The position numbers were made by a program, and so were the translations under genes. A DNA stretch of 64,000 nucleotides, from the NCBI RefSeq assembly GCF_025847205.1, contig NZ_JAOYTH010000003.1, positions 248,001 through 312,000 on the forward strand, given 5' to 3'. The DNA is from Pararhizobium sp. YC-54 (GTDB lineage Bacteria > Pseudomonadota > Alphaproteobacteria > Rhizobiales > Rhizobiaceae). This document shows, piece after piece, positions 37,431-45,967 of the stretch (positions are counted from its first letter, which is position 1; every line of letters starts with the position of its first letter). A model generated the notes under the pieces. That model did not search any database. It was not told the origin of the DNA and saw nothing but the letters and a program-made list of their open reading frames with translations.

Positions 37431-38678
37431 TCAGAGGGAGACGAGGCCGGAGGGTAGCCGGTTCATGATCTCGTGGCCATCCTGCGTGATCAACAGCTGG
37501 TTTTCGATGATCATGCCGCCAACGCCATCGACATACCACGGCGTCTCGAAAGCGAGCACCATTCCCGGCTCGATGATCACATCGGATTGCTGCGACAGGA
37601 ACGGCCATTCCTCGCTGCCGAGGCTCGCACCCAGCCCATGACCGAAATGGCCGCGCGTATAGCCGGGGAAACCCGCCTTCCCCATCGCCCCGGTCGTCAC
37701 CCGGTGTACCTCGCTCATGGCGGTGCCGGGCCCGAGAAGCGGCAGGCCTGCGTCATAGGCGGTTTGCAGTGCGGCGAACAGACGGGCCTGGAGCGCGGAC
37801 GGGGTGCCGCAGACGAAGGTGCGGCCGGTGTCGGATGTATAGCCGGCAATCAAACAGCCAACATCGACCTTGATCAGATCACCGGGTTCGACGATGCCGG
37901 CCTTGGTCCAAGGGTTCTGGCCGACGGAGACATATTCCCAAAGCCCCGTGAGGTTCTGCACGTTGCGCCTTGCTGCTTCCGCCCGGACACCCTTCTCCCA
38001 AGCACTCGCCAGTTCGTCGCGGCTGACACCGGGATCGATGGTTTCGCGCAACGTGACGATGCCGGCTTCGGCCAGTTCGACAGCGGTGCGCAGGTGGCCG
38101 ATCTCGGCGGCCGACTTGATCATCTTCAATCGCCGGACAAGGTCTGAGGCATCGATGAGTTCGGCTTCCGGTAAGGCCGTGGAAAGCAGCCGGAAATCGG
38201 TAACCGAGAGACCGTCGAATTCGACGCCGATGCGGCCCGTTTCCAGCCCCCGCTCTGCGAGAAGCCCTGCAGCAAGGCGGAAGCCATTGGCGGCGTCAAA
38301 TGTTTCAGGCCGCTGAAAACCAGCGGAACGCCCTTGTCTTGCCGAGGCGGACTTTATCAGGTCTTCAGGCGAAAGTGCTGCAGCATCCAAGCCCCTTAAA
38401 TCGCCGGTCTCGACCCAGATCGGGTTGATACGGAGATCGGTGATCGTGCTGGAGGCACGGAAGGCGGCTTCGAACAGGTCGGTGACAACGGCTGCCTGCG
38501 GAAGTGCGGGAGCGGTGGGGACGATGGCCGCCACGGCACCGGCGCGCCGCCACATGGTAGCGACCCCGGCGGGTGCACCCGTTGCGTAGGCGAAGCTTTC
38601 GGGCGAAAGCAGCAGCAGCGCATCGAGCCCGGCGAGTTCCATCCTATGCGATGCGCGCGTTCTGTCGAGGTGAGCCAT
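37431..38678 (-). CDS. M24 family (Xaa-Pro) metallopeptidase
   Basis: A 415-residue pita-bread-fold hydrolase: N-terminal creatinase-like domain (MELAGLDALLLLSPESFAYATG, residues 12-150) and C-terminal catalytic domain with metal ligands in VDVGCLIAGYTSDTGRTF (two Asp), RGHFGHGLGASLGSEEWP (His) and IEPGMVLAFETPWY plus MIIENQLLIT (two Glu). Substrates in this family are X-Pro peptides or creatine-like compounds. The ATG at 38678 (MAHLDRTRASHRMEL) is chosen; the longer frame runs into the divergent promoter. Confidence 0.88.
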   Translation of the reverse strand: MAHLDRTRASHRMELAGLDALLLLSPESFAYATGAPAGVATMWRRAGAVAAIVPTAPALPQAAVVTDLFEAAFRASSTITDLRINPIWVETGDLRGLDAAALSPEDLIKSASARQGRSAGFQRPETFDAANGFRLAAGLLAERGLETGRIGVEFDGLSVTDFRLLSTALPEAELIDASDLVRRLKMIKSAAEIGHLRTAVELAEAGIVTLRETIDPGVSRDELASAWEKGVRAEAARRNVQNLTGLWEYVSVGQNPWTKAGIVEPGDLIKVDVGCLIAGYTSDTGRTFVCGTPSALQARLFAALQTAYDAGLPLLGPGTAMSEVHRVTTGAMGKAGFPGYTRGHFGHGLGASLGSEEWPFLSQQSDVIIEPGMVLAFETPWYVDGVGGMIIENQLLITQDGHEIMNRLPSGLVSL

Positions 38679-38817
38679 TCCGTTTCCCTGTCCTGTGACT
38701 TCAGCGTCCTGCGGGCCGCCATTCCCGCAGCGCATGAGGCAGTGCCGCATTTTCGTTTGTATCGCCCTGCCCGGCTTGCCATAACGGTTACAAGAAGGAA
38801 AGTGACGGGAGGAAGAC

Positions 38818-40005
38818 ATGGCTGCAAGACAGGAATTCCAGTGGGACGATGCATTTCTGCTGGAGGATCAGCTTTCTGAAGACGAGCGGATGATCCGCGA
38901 TACCGCCCGCGCCTATGCGCAGGACAGGCTGCAGCCGCGCGTCATCGACGCCTATCGCAACGAGACGACCGATCCCTCGATCTTCCGCGAAATGGGCGAA
39001 CTCGGCCTGCTCGGCGTCACGGTACCGGATACCTATGGCGGCGTCGGTGCATCCTATGTGGCCTATGGCCTGGTTGCCCGCGAGGTCGAGCGCGTCGATA
39101 GCGGCTACCGTTCGATGATGAGCGTGCAGTCGTCGTTGGTGATTTACCCGATCCATGCCTATGGCTCTGAGGAGCAACGCCAGAAATACCTGCCGAAACT
39201 GATCAGCGGCGAATGGATCGGCTGCTTCGGCTTGACCGAGCCGGATGCCGGTTCTGATCCCGGCGGCATGAAGACGCGGGCGGTGAAGACCGATGGCGGC
39301 TACCGGCTGAGCGGCTCGAAAATGTGGATTTCCAATGCGCCGATCGCCGACGTTTTCGTCGTCTGGGCGAAATCCGAGGCGCATGGCAATGCCATCCGTG
39401 GCTTCGTACTGGAAAAAGGCATGAAGGGCCTGTCGGCCCCGAAGATCGGCGGCAAGCTGTCGTTGCGCGCCTCGATCACCGGCGAAATCGTTCTCGACAA
39501 TGTCGAAGTCGGCGAAGATGCATTGCTGCCGAATGTCGAAGGCCTGAAGGGTCCGTTCGGCTGCCTCAACCGCGCCCGCTACGGCATTTCCTGGGGCGTG
39601 CTCGGCTCGGCGGAATTCTGCTGGCATGCGGCCCGCCAATACGGGCTCGACCGCAAGCAGTTCGGCAAGCCCTTAGCGCAGACACAGCTGTTCCAGAAGA
39701 AGCTTGCCGATATGCAGACGGAAATCACCCTTGGCCTGCAGGCCTCGCTGCGCGTCGGCCAGCTGATGGATGCCGGCCGGATGGCGCCGGAGATGATCTC
39801 CATCGTCAAGCGCAACAATTGCGGCAAGGCGCTGGATATTGCCCGCGCCGCCCGCGACATGCATGGCGGCAACGGCATTTCCGAGGATTATCAGGTGATG
39901 CGCCATATGGTGAACCTTGAAACGGTCAACACCTATGAGGGCACCCACGACGTGCACGCCTTGATCCTTGGCCGCGCCCAGACCGGGCTGCAGGCCTTCT
40001 TCTGA
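38818..40005 (+). CDS. gcdH: Glutaryl-CoA dehydrogenase (acyl-CoA dehydrogenase family)
   Basis: A 395-residue flavoenzyme that oxidises and decarboxylates glutaryl-CoA to crotonyl-CoA in lysine, tryptophan and glutarate breakdown. It shows [18 protein letters not shown], the FAD-binding [16 protein letters not shown], and near the C-terminus [17 protein letters not shown] with the catalytic Glu in [36 protein letters not shown] and [17 protein letters not shown] are characteristic of the GCDH branch, not general acyl-CoA dehydrogenases. The ATG has GGAGG upstream. A CoA transferase follows after 8 bases. Confidence 0.92.
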   Translation: MAARQEFQWDDAFLLEDQLSEDERMIRDTARAYAQDRLQPRVIDAYRNETTDPSIFREMGELGLLGVTVPDTYGGVGASYVAYGLVAREVERVDSGYRSMMSVQSSLVIYPIHAYGSEEQRQKYLPKLISGEWIGCFGLTEPDAGSDPGGMKTRAVKTDGGYRLSGSKMWISNAPIADVFVVWAKSEAHGNAIRGFVLEKGMKGLSAPKIGGKLSLRASITGEIVLDNVEVGEDALLPNVEGLKGPFGCLNRARYGISWGVLGSAEFCWHAARQYGLDRKQFGKPLAQTQLFQKKLADMQTEITLGLQASLRVGQLMDAGRMAPEMISIVKRNNCGKALDIARAARDMHGGNGISEDYQVMRHMVNLETVNTYEGTHDVHALILGRAQTGLQAFF

Positions 40006-40013
40006 GCGCCGGC

Positions 40014-41198
40014 ATGGAAACGCCGCTGAAGGGCCTTAGGGTTCTCGAACTTGCCCGTATCCTGGCGGGACCATGGATCGGCCAGACGCTGGCCGATCTC
40101 GGCGCCGACGTCATCAAGGTGGAAAGCCCGGCCGGAGACGACACGCGCACATGGGGGCCTCCCTTTATCGAAAGCGAGGCCGGCGGCCATCTGGACGCCG
40201 CCTATTTCCACGCCTGCAACCGGGGAAAGCGTTCCGTCATTCTCGATTTCACCACGGAAGAAGGGCAGGAAGCGGTGCGCCGGCTGGCGGCCCAATCAGA
40301 CGTGCTCCTGGAAAACTTCAAGGTCGGCGGGCTGGCGAAATACGGGCTGGATTACGACAGCCTGAAAAAGGTCAATCCGCGGCTGATCTATTGCTCGGTC
40401 ACCGGCTTTGGCCAGGACGGCCCCTATGCCCATCGCGCCGGTTACGATTACATTATCCAGGGCATGAGCGGCATCATGGATCTGACCGGCGATCCTGAGG
40501 GCGAGCCACAGAAGATCGGTGTCGCTTTTGCCGATATTTTCACTGGTCTTTACGGCGTCATCGCCATTCAGGCAGCACTTCACATGCGCGAACGGACCGG
40601 CGTCGGCCAGCAGGTCGACATGGCTTTGTTCGACAGCATGACGGGGGTTCTCGCCAACCAGGCACTGAATTTCCTCGTCTCCGGACAATCGCCGCGCCGT
40701 CTTGGCAATGCGCATCCCAATATTGCACCCTATCAGGTGTTTCCGGTCTCCGACGGCCACCTGATCGTCGCCGTCGGCAACGACCGCCAGTTCGTCAAGT
40801 TCTGCACCCTGCTCGGCCTCGACAATCTGGCGACGGATCCGCGCTACCTGACCAATGCGAGCCGGGTAAAAAACCGCGACACGCTGACCCCGGAGCTGAC
40901 GGCGCGGACGGTGAATTTTAATCGCGATACGCTGCTTGCCATGCTGGAGGCGGCCGGCGTGCCGGGCGGGCCGATCAATACGGTCGCCGATGTGTTCTCG
41001 GATCCGCAGATCAATCACCGCGGCATGCGGGTCGATACACCGCATACGGGCTCGGCTTCAGGCACGGCGCCGGGCGTGCGCACGCCCATTCAGTTTTCGG
41101 ATGCCGAACTGGCGCTTGAACGCGGCGCCCCAAGGCTTGGGGAGCATACGCAGGAGGTGTTGGCAGAGATCGGGATGAGGCCGGGCGCATTGAAATAA
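40014..41198 (+). CDS. CaiB/BaiF family CoA transferase (probable glutarate CoA-transferase)
   Basis: A 394-residue family III CoA transferase. It starts METPLKGLRVLELARILAGPWIGQTLADLGADVIKVE in parts, with the catalytic Asp expected in the AGYDYIIQGMSGIMDLTG-to-GEPQKIG region, and GVGQQVDMALFDSM and PGGPINTVADVFSDPQI downstream. Because it forms an operon with glutaryl-CoA dehydrogenase, it most likely activates glutarate with succinyl-CoA, as the GcdG/SUGCT enzymes do. Specificity rests on context. Confidence 0.88.
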   Translation: METPLKGLRVLELARILAGPWIGQTLADLGADVIKVESPAGDDTRTWGPPFIESEAGGHLDAAYFHACNRGKRSVILDFTTEEGQEAVRRLAAQSDVLLENFKVGGLAKYGLDYDSLKKVNPRLIYCSVTGFGQDGPYAHRAGYDYIIQGMSGIMDLTGDPEGEPQKIGVAFADIFTGLYGVIAIQAALHMRERTGVGQQVDMALFDSMTGVLANQALNFLVSGQSPRRLGNAHPNIAPYQVFPVSDGHLIVAVGNDRQFVKFCTLLGLDNLATDPRYLTNASRVKNRDTLTPELTARTVNFNRDTLLAMLEAAGVPGGPINTVADVFSDPQINHRGMRVDTPHTGSASGTAPGVRTPIQFSDAELALERGAPRLGEHTQEVLAEIGMRPGALK

Positions 41199-41243
41199 GC
41201 ATCAATCGATGATAGATTTGATGCGCATGTTGGAGTGAACACG

Positions 41244-41438
41244 ATGCGCACCACGATAGTTCTCGATGATGAATTGCTCGCCCGGGCGCAGGAGCTGACC
41301 GGTATTGAGGAAAAGGGCGCTCTTATTCGCGAGGCCCTGAAATCCTTGATAGAGCGTGAAGCAGCGCGGCGGCTAGCTTTGCTCGGCGGTAGCGAGCCCG
41401 ACCTCGAATATATCCCACGTCGTCGATCCTCAAAGTAG
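41244..41438 (+). CDS. vapB: VapB-type antitoxin
   Basis: A 64-residue protein beginning MRTTIVLDDELLARAQELTG, the ribbon-helix-helix start of the VapB family, with IREALKSLIEREAARRLALLGG following and a positively charged tail (PRRRSSK). It should bind the toxin and its own promoter. The ATG at 41244 has TTGGAG 8 bases upstream; a GTG at 41235 is within that site and less likely. The toxin gene begins 6 bases after its stop. Confidence 0.9.
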   Translation: MRTTIVLDDELLARAQELTGIEEKGALIREALKSLIEREAARRLALLGGSEPDLEYIPRRRSSK

Positions 41439-41444
41439 ACAGTC

Positions 41445-41819
41445 ATGGTTCTCATCGACACATCGATTTGGATTGACCATCTACGATTGAACGAACCTGA
41501 AGTGACAGATCTGCTTTTGCAGCGCAGATTGCTGATGCATCCATATATCATCGGCGAAATCGCGCTTGGGACGCTTCGAAATCGATCCGCGATTTTAGGA
41601 ATGCTGGCGGAACTTCCGACCAGTCGCCTTGCCTCGCCGGCAGAGGTTCTTCGACTTGTCGACCAAAATAAACTCTTTGGTTTGGGAATCGGTTATGTTG
41701 ATGCCCATATCTTGGCCTCGTTGCGTCTCACGGCCAGGAGTCAGCTTTGGACGCGTGACAAACGGCTGCATGCCGCTGCGATGAAGCTGGGTCTTGCCCG
41801 GCCTTCGGCGATGCACTGA
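41445..41819 (+). CDS. vapC: VapC-type PIN-domain ribonuclease toxin
   Basis: A 124-residue PIN-domain protein. Acidic residues expected to bind Mg2+ are the Asp of MVLIDTSIWIDHLR, the Glu of YIIGEIALG and the Asp of GYVDAHILAS, with a final LWTRDKRLHAAAMKLGL. These are intact, so the toxin should be active when freed from the antitoxin. Codon use is less biased than in the flanking metabolic genes, in keeping with mobility. Confidence 0.92.
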   Translation: MVLIDTSIWIDHLRLNEPEVTDLLLQRRLLMHPYIIGEIALGTLRNRSAILGMLAELPTSRLASPAEVLRLVDQNKLFGLGIGYVDAHILASLRLTARSQLWTRDKRLHAAAMKLGLARPSAMH

Positions 41820-41835
41820 CGGACAATCCACTCCT

Positions 41836-43293
41836 TCAAATATTCCCCATGCACAGATATTTCATCTCCAGATAGTCCTCGGCGCCGTGGCGCGAGCCTT
41901 CGCGGCCGATACCGGATTGTTTGAGGCCGCCGAAGGGGGCGGCTTCGGAGGACATGCGGCCGGTATTGATGCCGATCATGCCGTATTCCAGCGCTTCGGC
42001 GACCCGCCATACCTTCTTCAGTTCGGTCGCATAGAAATAGGCCGCAAGGCCATAGATCGTGTCGTTGGCCTGCAGGATGACGTCTTCCATCGTCTCGAAG
42101 CGGATGATCGGCGCGACGGGACCAAATGTTTCGTCGCAGGCGACCAGCATGCCCTTGCCGACATTGGACAGCACGGTCGGCTCGAAGAAGGCCCCGGATA
42201 CGCGCTTGCCGCCGCAGAGAAGCTTTGCGCCTTTAGAGATGGCGTCGTTCACATGCGTCTCGACCTTTTCAATCGCCCGGTTATCGATCAGCGGACCGAT
42301 GGTGACGCCGGGAGAAAAGCCGTCGCCCACCGTCAGCTTCGCCACTTCGGCGGCAAGTTTGCTGGCGAATTCGTCGTGGACGCGGCTCTGCACGTAGATG
42401 CGGTTGGCCGAGGTGCAGGTCTGGCCGGCATTGCGGAACTTTGCCTGGATGGCACCATCGACGGCCGCGTCGATATCAGCGTCGTCGAAGACGATGAAGG
42501 GCGCGCTGCCGCCGAGTTCGAGGCTGACCTTCTTGATCTGGTCGGAACATTGGCGCATCAGGATGCGGCCCACTTCAGTGGAGCCGGTAAAGCTGATTTT
42601 GCGCACCCTGGAATTGGTGCAGAGTTCACGGCCGATTGCATCGCCTTGCGAGGCGAGGATGAGGTTGAAGACCCCTTTGGGAAAGCCGGCGCGGATGGCC
42701 AGCGCGTGCATGGCCAAAGCCACCAGCGGGGTCTGTTCGGCGGGTTTGAGGACAATGGTACAGCCGACTGCCAGCGCCGGCGAGATTTTTCGCGCCACCA
42801 TCGATGCCGGGAAGTTCCAGGGCGTGATCGTGCCGACCACGCCGACCGGCTGCTTGATCACCATCATCCGGCGATCCGTCGAGGGGGCGGGGATCGTCTC
42901 GCCGTACACGCGCTTGGCCTCTTCCGCGTACCATTCGATATAGGCGGCCGCGTGCTGGACCTCGGAGCGGGCTTCGTTGAGCGGCTTGCCCATTTCCGCG
43001 GTCAGGATTGCGGCGAGATCATCGATATGGGCGATGACGAGATCATGCCAGCGGCGCAGGATCGTGCTGCGATCGCCGGCCGGGCGCTCGGCCCACGGGA
43101 ATTGCGCCGCATAGGCATCATCGATTGCAGTGCGCGTTTCCGCGACGCCCATATCCGGCAGGGTGGCGAGCAGGGCGCCGTTCGACGGATTATGGACGTC
43201 GAAGGTTTTCGCCGAAGGCGCCGTCGGTGTATTCACCAGCCCGAGCAGATGCGGATCCTTGACATGGGCGATCAATGTCTCGGTAAAGATCAT
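41836..43293 (-). CDS. gabD: Succinate-semialdehyde dehydrogenase GabD
   Basis: A 485-residue aldehyde dehydrogenase. The NAD(P) region has TITPWNFPASMVARKISPALAVG; the catalytic Glu is in KVSLELGGSAPFIVF and the Cys in RNAGQTCTSANRIYVQ. PFGGLKQSGIGREGSRHGAEDYLEMKYLCMG closes the domain in parts, as in GabD. It oxidises succinate semialdehyde to succinate, the second step of GABA use. ATG at 43293 (MIFTETLIAHVKDPHLL) chosen. It is downstream of gabT across a 147-base gap with a hairpin. Confidence 0.95.
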   Translation of the reverse strand: MIFTETLIAHVKDPHLLGLVNTPTAPSAKTFDVHNPSNGALLATLPDMGVAETRTAIDDAYAAQFPWAERPAGDRSTILRRWHDLVIAHIDDLAAILTAEMGKPLNEARSEVQHAAAYIEWYAEEAKRVYGETIPAPSTDRRMMVIKQPVGVVGTITPWNFPASMVARKISPALAVGCTIVLKPAEQTPLVALAMHALAIRAGFPKGVFNLILASQGDAIGRELCTNSRVRKISFTGSTEVGRILMRQCSDQIKKVSLELGGSAPFIVFDDADIDAAVDGAIQAKFRNAGQTCTSANRIYVQSRVHDEFASKLAAEVAKLTVGDGFSPGVTIGPLIDNRAIEKVETHVNDAISKGAKLLCGGKRVSGAFFEPTVLSNVGKGMLVACDETFGPVAPIIRFETMEDVILQANDTIYGLAAYFYATELKKVWRVAEALEYGMIGINTGRMSSEAAPFGGLKQSGIGREGSRHGAEDYLEMKYLCMGNI

Positions 43294-43384
43294 CGGAGAT
43301 CCTTTCTGGCGATCCGCGCAGACGGCGCAGGGCGGCATATTTCGTCGCGGGGACAATGCCGATAGCCGATAAAAGCAGCCGGGT

Positions 43385-43416
43385 CCATCGGGCAGCACTG
43401 CGCTGCTGCCCGATGG
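43385..43416 (-). terminator. Perfect 13-bp stem-loop between gabT and gabD
   Basis: CCATCGGGCAGCA (43385-43397) and TGCTGCCCGATGG (43404-43416) are perfectly complementary with a 6-base loop. No T run follows on the minus strand, so it may attenuate or stabilise rather than fully stop the gabT transcript. Confidence 0.5.
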
Positions 43417-43440
43417 AATAGGTCAGGCCAACGCCTGAAA

Positions 43441-44718
43441 TCAGGCGCGCGCTTCCAGAATCGAGGCTTCCAGGATGTCCATCGCTTCGGCGAAGACTTC
43501 GTCCTGGATGGTGATCGGTGCGAGGAAGCGGATGACGTTGCCGTGCACGCCGCAGGTGAGCAGGATCAGGCCCTTCTCCAATGCGATCAGGCGGACGCGG
43601 TTGGCGAAGTCGGCGCTCGGCAGATTGGTCTTCACGTCGTTGAACTCGACGGCGTTCATGAAGCCCGGACCGCGGATATCGACGATTTCCGGCGCCTGCT
43701 CGGCAATCGCCGCGAGGCGCTGCTTCAGGCGGCCGCCCAGCTGTTCGGCGCGTTCGCACAGCTTCTCATCCTTGATGATGTCGAGAACGGCGTGGGCAGC
43801 GGCAACGCCCATCGGGTTGCCGGCATAGGTGCCGCCGAGGCCGCCGGGGCCCGGAGCGTCCATGACCTCGGCGCGACCGGTCACGGCTGCGATCGGGAAA
43901 CCGCCGCCAAGCCCCTTGGCCATCGTCACGAGGTCAGCGGCGACGCCGTGATGTTCCATGGCAAAGAGCTTGCCGGTGCGGGCAAAACCGGTCTGCACTT
44001 CGTCGGCGATGAGAAGAATACCGTGCTGGTCGCAGATTTCGCGGATCGCCTTGATGAAGGAGGTCGGCACCGGATAGAAGCCGCCTTCGCCCTGCACAGG
44101 CTCGATGATGATGGCTGCAACGCGGTTGGGATCGACGTCAGCGGCAAAAAGGCGCTTCAGGGCAGCCAGCGACTGTTCGGCGGAAACGCCCTGCAGCTCC
44201 ACCGGGAAGGGCACGTGGAAAACGTCGGCCGGCATGGCGCCGAAACCGACCTTGTAGGGCACGACCTTGCCGGTCAGTGCCATACCCATGAACGTGCGGC
44301 CGTGAAAGCCGCCGCCGAAAGCGACGACCGCCTGGCGGCCGGTTGCGGCGCGGGCGATCTTGACGGCATTTTCAACGGCTTCTGCACCCGTGGTCACGAA
44401 GATCGTCTTCTTGGCGAAGTCACCCGGCAATACGGCATTCAACCGCTCGGCAAGCTCGACATAGTTTTCGTAGGGCACGACCTGATGGCAGGTATGGGTA
44501 AAGCGGTCGAGCTGCTTCTTGACGGCTTCGATGACGCGCGGATGGCGGTGGCCGGTGTTGACGACGGCAATGCCGGCGGCGAAATCGATATAACGATTGC
44601 CTTCCTTGTCCCAGATTTCGGAATTCTCGGCACGATCCGCATAGATCTGCGTGGTCATACCCACACCGCGGGAAATGGCTGCGTTCTTGCGATCGGTCAA
44701 ACTGGTCACGGGTATCAT
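43441..44718 (-). CDS. gabT: 4-aminobutyrate aminotransferase GabT
   Basis: A 425-residue class III PLP aminotransferase that converts GABA and 2-oxoglutarate into succinate semialdehyde and glutamate. Landmarks: IDFAAGIAVVNTGHRHPRV, VTTGAEAVENAVKIARAATG, FGGGFHGRTFMGMALTG, IIEPVQGEGGFYPVP, LIADEVQTGFARTGKLFAMEH and the PLP Lys in VTMAKGLGGGFPIAAVTG. Full length. It is divergent from a MerR-XRE-cupin regulator, with an inverted repeat 72-91 bases upstream of its start. Confidence 0.95.
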   Translation of the reverse strand: MIPVTSLTDRKNAAISRGVGMTTQIYADRAENSEIWDKEGNRYIDFAAGIAVVNTGHRHPRVIEAVKKQLDRFTHTCHQVVPYENYVELAERLNAVLPGDFAKKTIFVTTGAEAVENAVKIARAATGRQAVVAFGGGFHGRTFMGMALTGKVVPYKVGFGAMPADVFHVPFPVELQGVSAEQSLAALKRLFAADVDPNRVAAIIIEPVQGEGGFYPVPTSFIKAIREICDQHGILLIADEVQTGFARTGKLFAMEHHGVAADLVTMAKGLGGGFPIAAVTGRAEVMDAPGPGGLGGTYAGNPMGVAAAHAVLDIIKDEKLCERAEQLGGRLKQRLAAIAEQAPEIVDIRGPGFMNAVEFNDVKTNLPSADFANRVRLIALEKGLILLTCGVHGNVIRFLAPITIQDEVFAEAMDILEASILEARA

Positions 44719-44789
44719 CCTGATGTTGCGTGGAGTATTTTTGGTTGCAGATTTCTCGGAAATCCTATATTTTTTCTGTAAGTTTGCAA

Positions 44790-44809
44790 ATCAAATTTTG
44801 TGATTTGAT
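44790..44809. promoter_or_regulatory. Inverted repeat upstream of gabT
   Basis: ATCAAAT-TTTGTG-ATTTGAT is a perfect 7-bp inverted repeat with a 6-base spacer in an AT-rich patch. Its position relative to gabT suits an operator. Which regulator binds is unknown; the adjacent fusion regulator is the obvious candidate. Confidence 0.45.
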
Positions 44810-44948
44810 CAGCACTGCCGGGAATGGGTTTCCTGACCACGAGACAGTGTCGCGGTGGATTTTCGCCGCGGTGCCGGTTGCTTTATGGAGCCGGGCTTGT
44901 GCGTAAGCGCGTATGGATGGCTTGAAGATGTCACAGGACGGCTTATAC

Positions 44949-44993
44949 CAAGTCTCGATGATAGAGACCCATAGGATGGCCCATCGAGACTTG
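44949..44993 (+). promoter_or_regulatory. 12-bp inverted repeat at the start of the fusion regulator
   Basis: CAAGTCTCGATG (44949-44960) and CATCGAGACTTG (44982-44993) are perfectly complementary across 21 bases; the second arm ends 4 bases before the ATG at 44998 and covers the place of the ribosome site. It could be an autoregulatory operator or an mRNA hairpin blocking translation. Confidence 0.55.
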
Positions 44994-44997
44994 CATC

Positions 44998-45825
44998 ATG
45001 AGTGATGCCGTGAAAATACGCTACAAGGTTGCGGAAGCCGCACGGCTTGCCGGCGTCTCCGCATCGACCCTGCGTTTGTGGGAGACGCAGGGCCTGGTCG
45101 TGCCGGACCGCTCGGCCACCGGGCACCGGCAGTATAGCGAAGGCGATGTCGCCCAGCTGAAGCGGATCGCGTGGTTTCGCGCCGAACGCGGGCTCAATCC
45201 GGCCGCGATCCGCGAAGCGCTGGAAATGGAAGCGGGCGAGCCCGATGACGCCGGCCAGCCCACTATTGGCGATACAGTACCACAATCACAGGTTGGGCGC
45301 AAACTCAGGAGCCTGCGCCACGCAGCCGGTAAGACACTGGAGCAGGTGGCCGGCGATGTCGGTATCGCGGCTTCGGTCCTTTCGACGCTGGAGCGGACTT
45401 CGCAAGGTGTTTCGGTCGCCGTGCTGCACAATCTCGCCGAATATTTCGCAACGACGGTTTCGAGCCTTTCCGGCGAAGACGAGCCGGACGTTCGTGCCTT
45501 GGTGCGCTCTGGAGAGTGGCGGACATGGCCGCGTACGACGCCGGGCCTGACCGTCCAGCTGCTGGCGGAAGGCCGCAACCAGATGGATTGTCATCGCTTC
45601 GTGCTTGAGCCGGGCGCCTCCAGCGAAGGAGCCTACAAGCATGAGGGCGAGGAGTTCGTCTATGTGCTCTCGGGCCGGGTCGAGTTCGTGCTGGATTCCG
45701 ATCAGTTTCACGATCTGAACCCCGGCGATTCCCTGTACTTCAACAGCCGCCGCCATCACGCCTGGTCGAACCGCCATGATGGCGAGACGGTGCTCCTGTG
45801 GATCAACACGCCGCCGACTTTCTAA
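44998..45825 (+). CDS. MerR-XRE-cupin triple-domain transcriptional regulator
   Basis: A 275-residue regulator with three parts. Residues 8-78 are a MerR-type winged helix (YKVAEAARLAGVSASTLRLWE, RQYSEGDVAQLKRIAWFR). Residues 98-152 are a Cro/CI-type helix-turn-helix (GRKLRSLRHAAGKTLEQVAGDVGIAASVLSTLER in parts). Residues 195-272 are a cupin (HRFVLEPGASSEGAYKHEGEEFVYVLSGRVEF), with the His/Glu pair able to bind a ligand or metal. The XRE-cupin half resembles PuuR-type regulators of putrescine and GABA genes. It is divergent from gabT and just upstream of an amino acid binding protein, so GABA or a related amine is a reasonable guess for its signal. Confidence 0.85.
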   Translation: MSDAVKIRYKVAEAARLAGVSASTLRLWETQGLVVPDRSATGHRQYSEGDVAQLKRIAWFRAERGLNPAAIREALEMEAGEPDDAGQPTIGDTVPQSQVGRKLRSLRHAAGKTLEQVAGDVGIAASVLSTLERTSQGVSVAVLHNLAEYFATTVSSLSGEDEPDVRALVRSGEWRTWPRTTPGLTVQLLAEGRNQMDCHRFVLEPGASSEGAYKHEGEEFVYVLSGRVEFVLDSDQFHDLNPGDSLYFNSRRHHAWSNRHDGETVLLWINTPPTF

Positions 45826-45967
45826 CACCTTCCTTCGCAAAGTGCGCATTTTACGATCAAGCGTATTTATACTCGCTATTGTCCCTATCTATTTCGTTTA
45901 TATGTTTTTCAGGCATAGAGTTTCCATCAAGCACCGGCAAACGGTGCGCCAAAAGGGAACCGAACGC

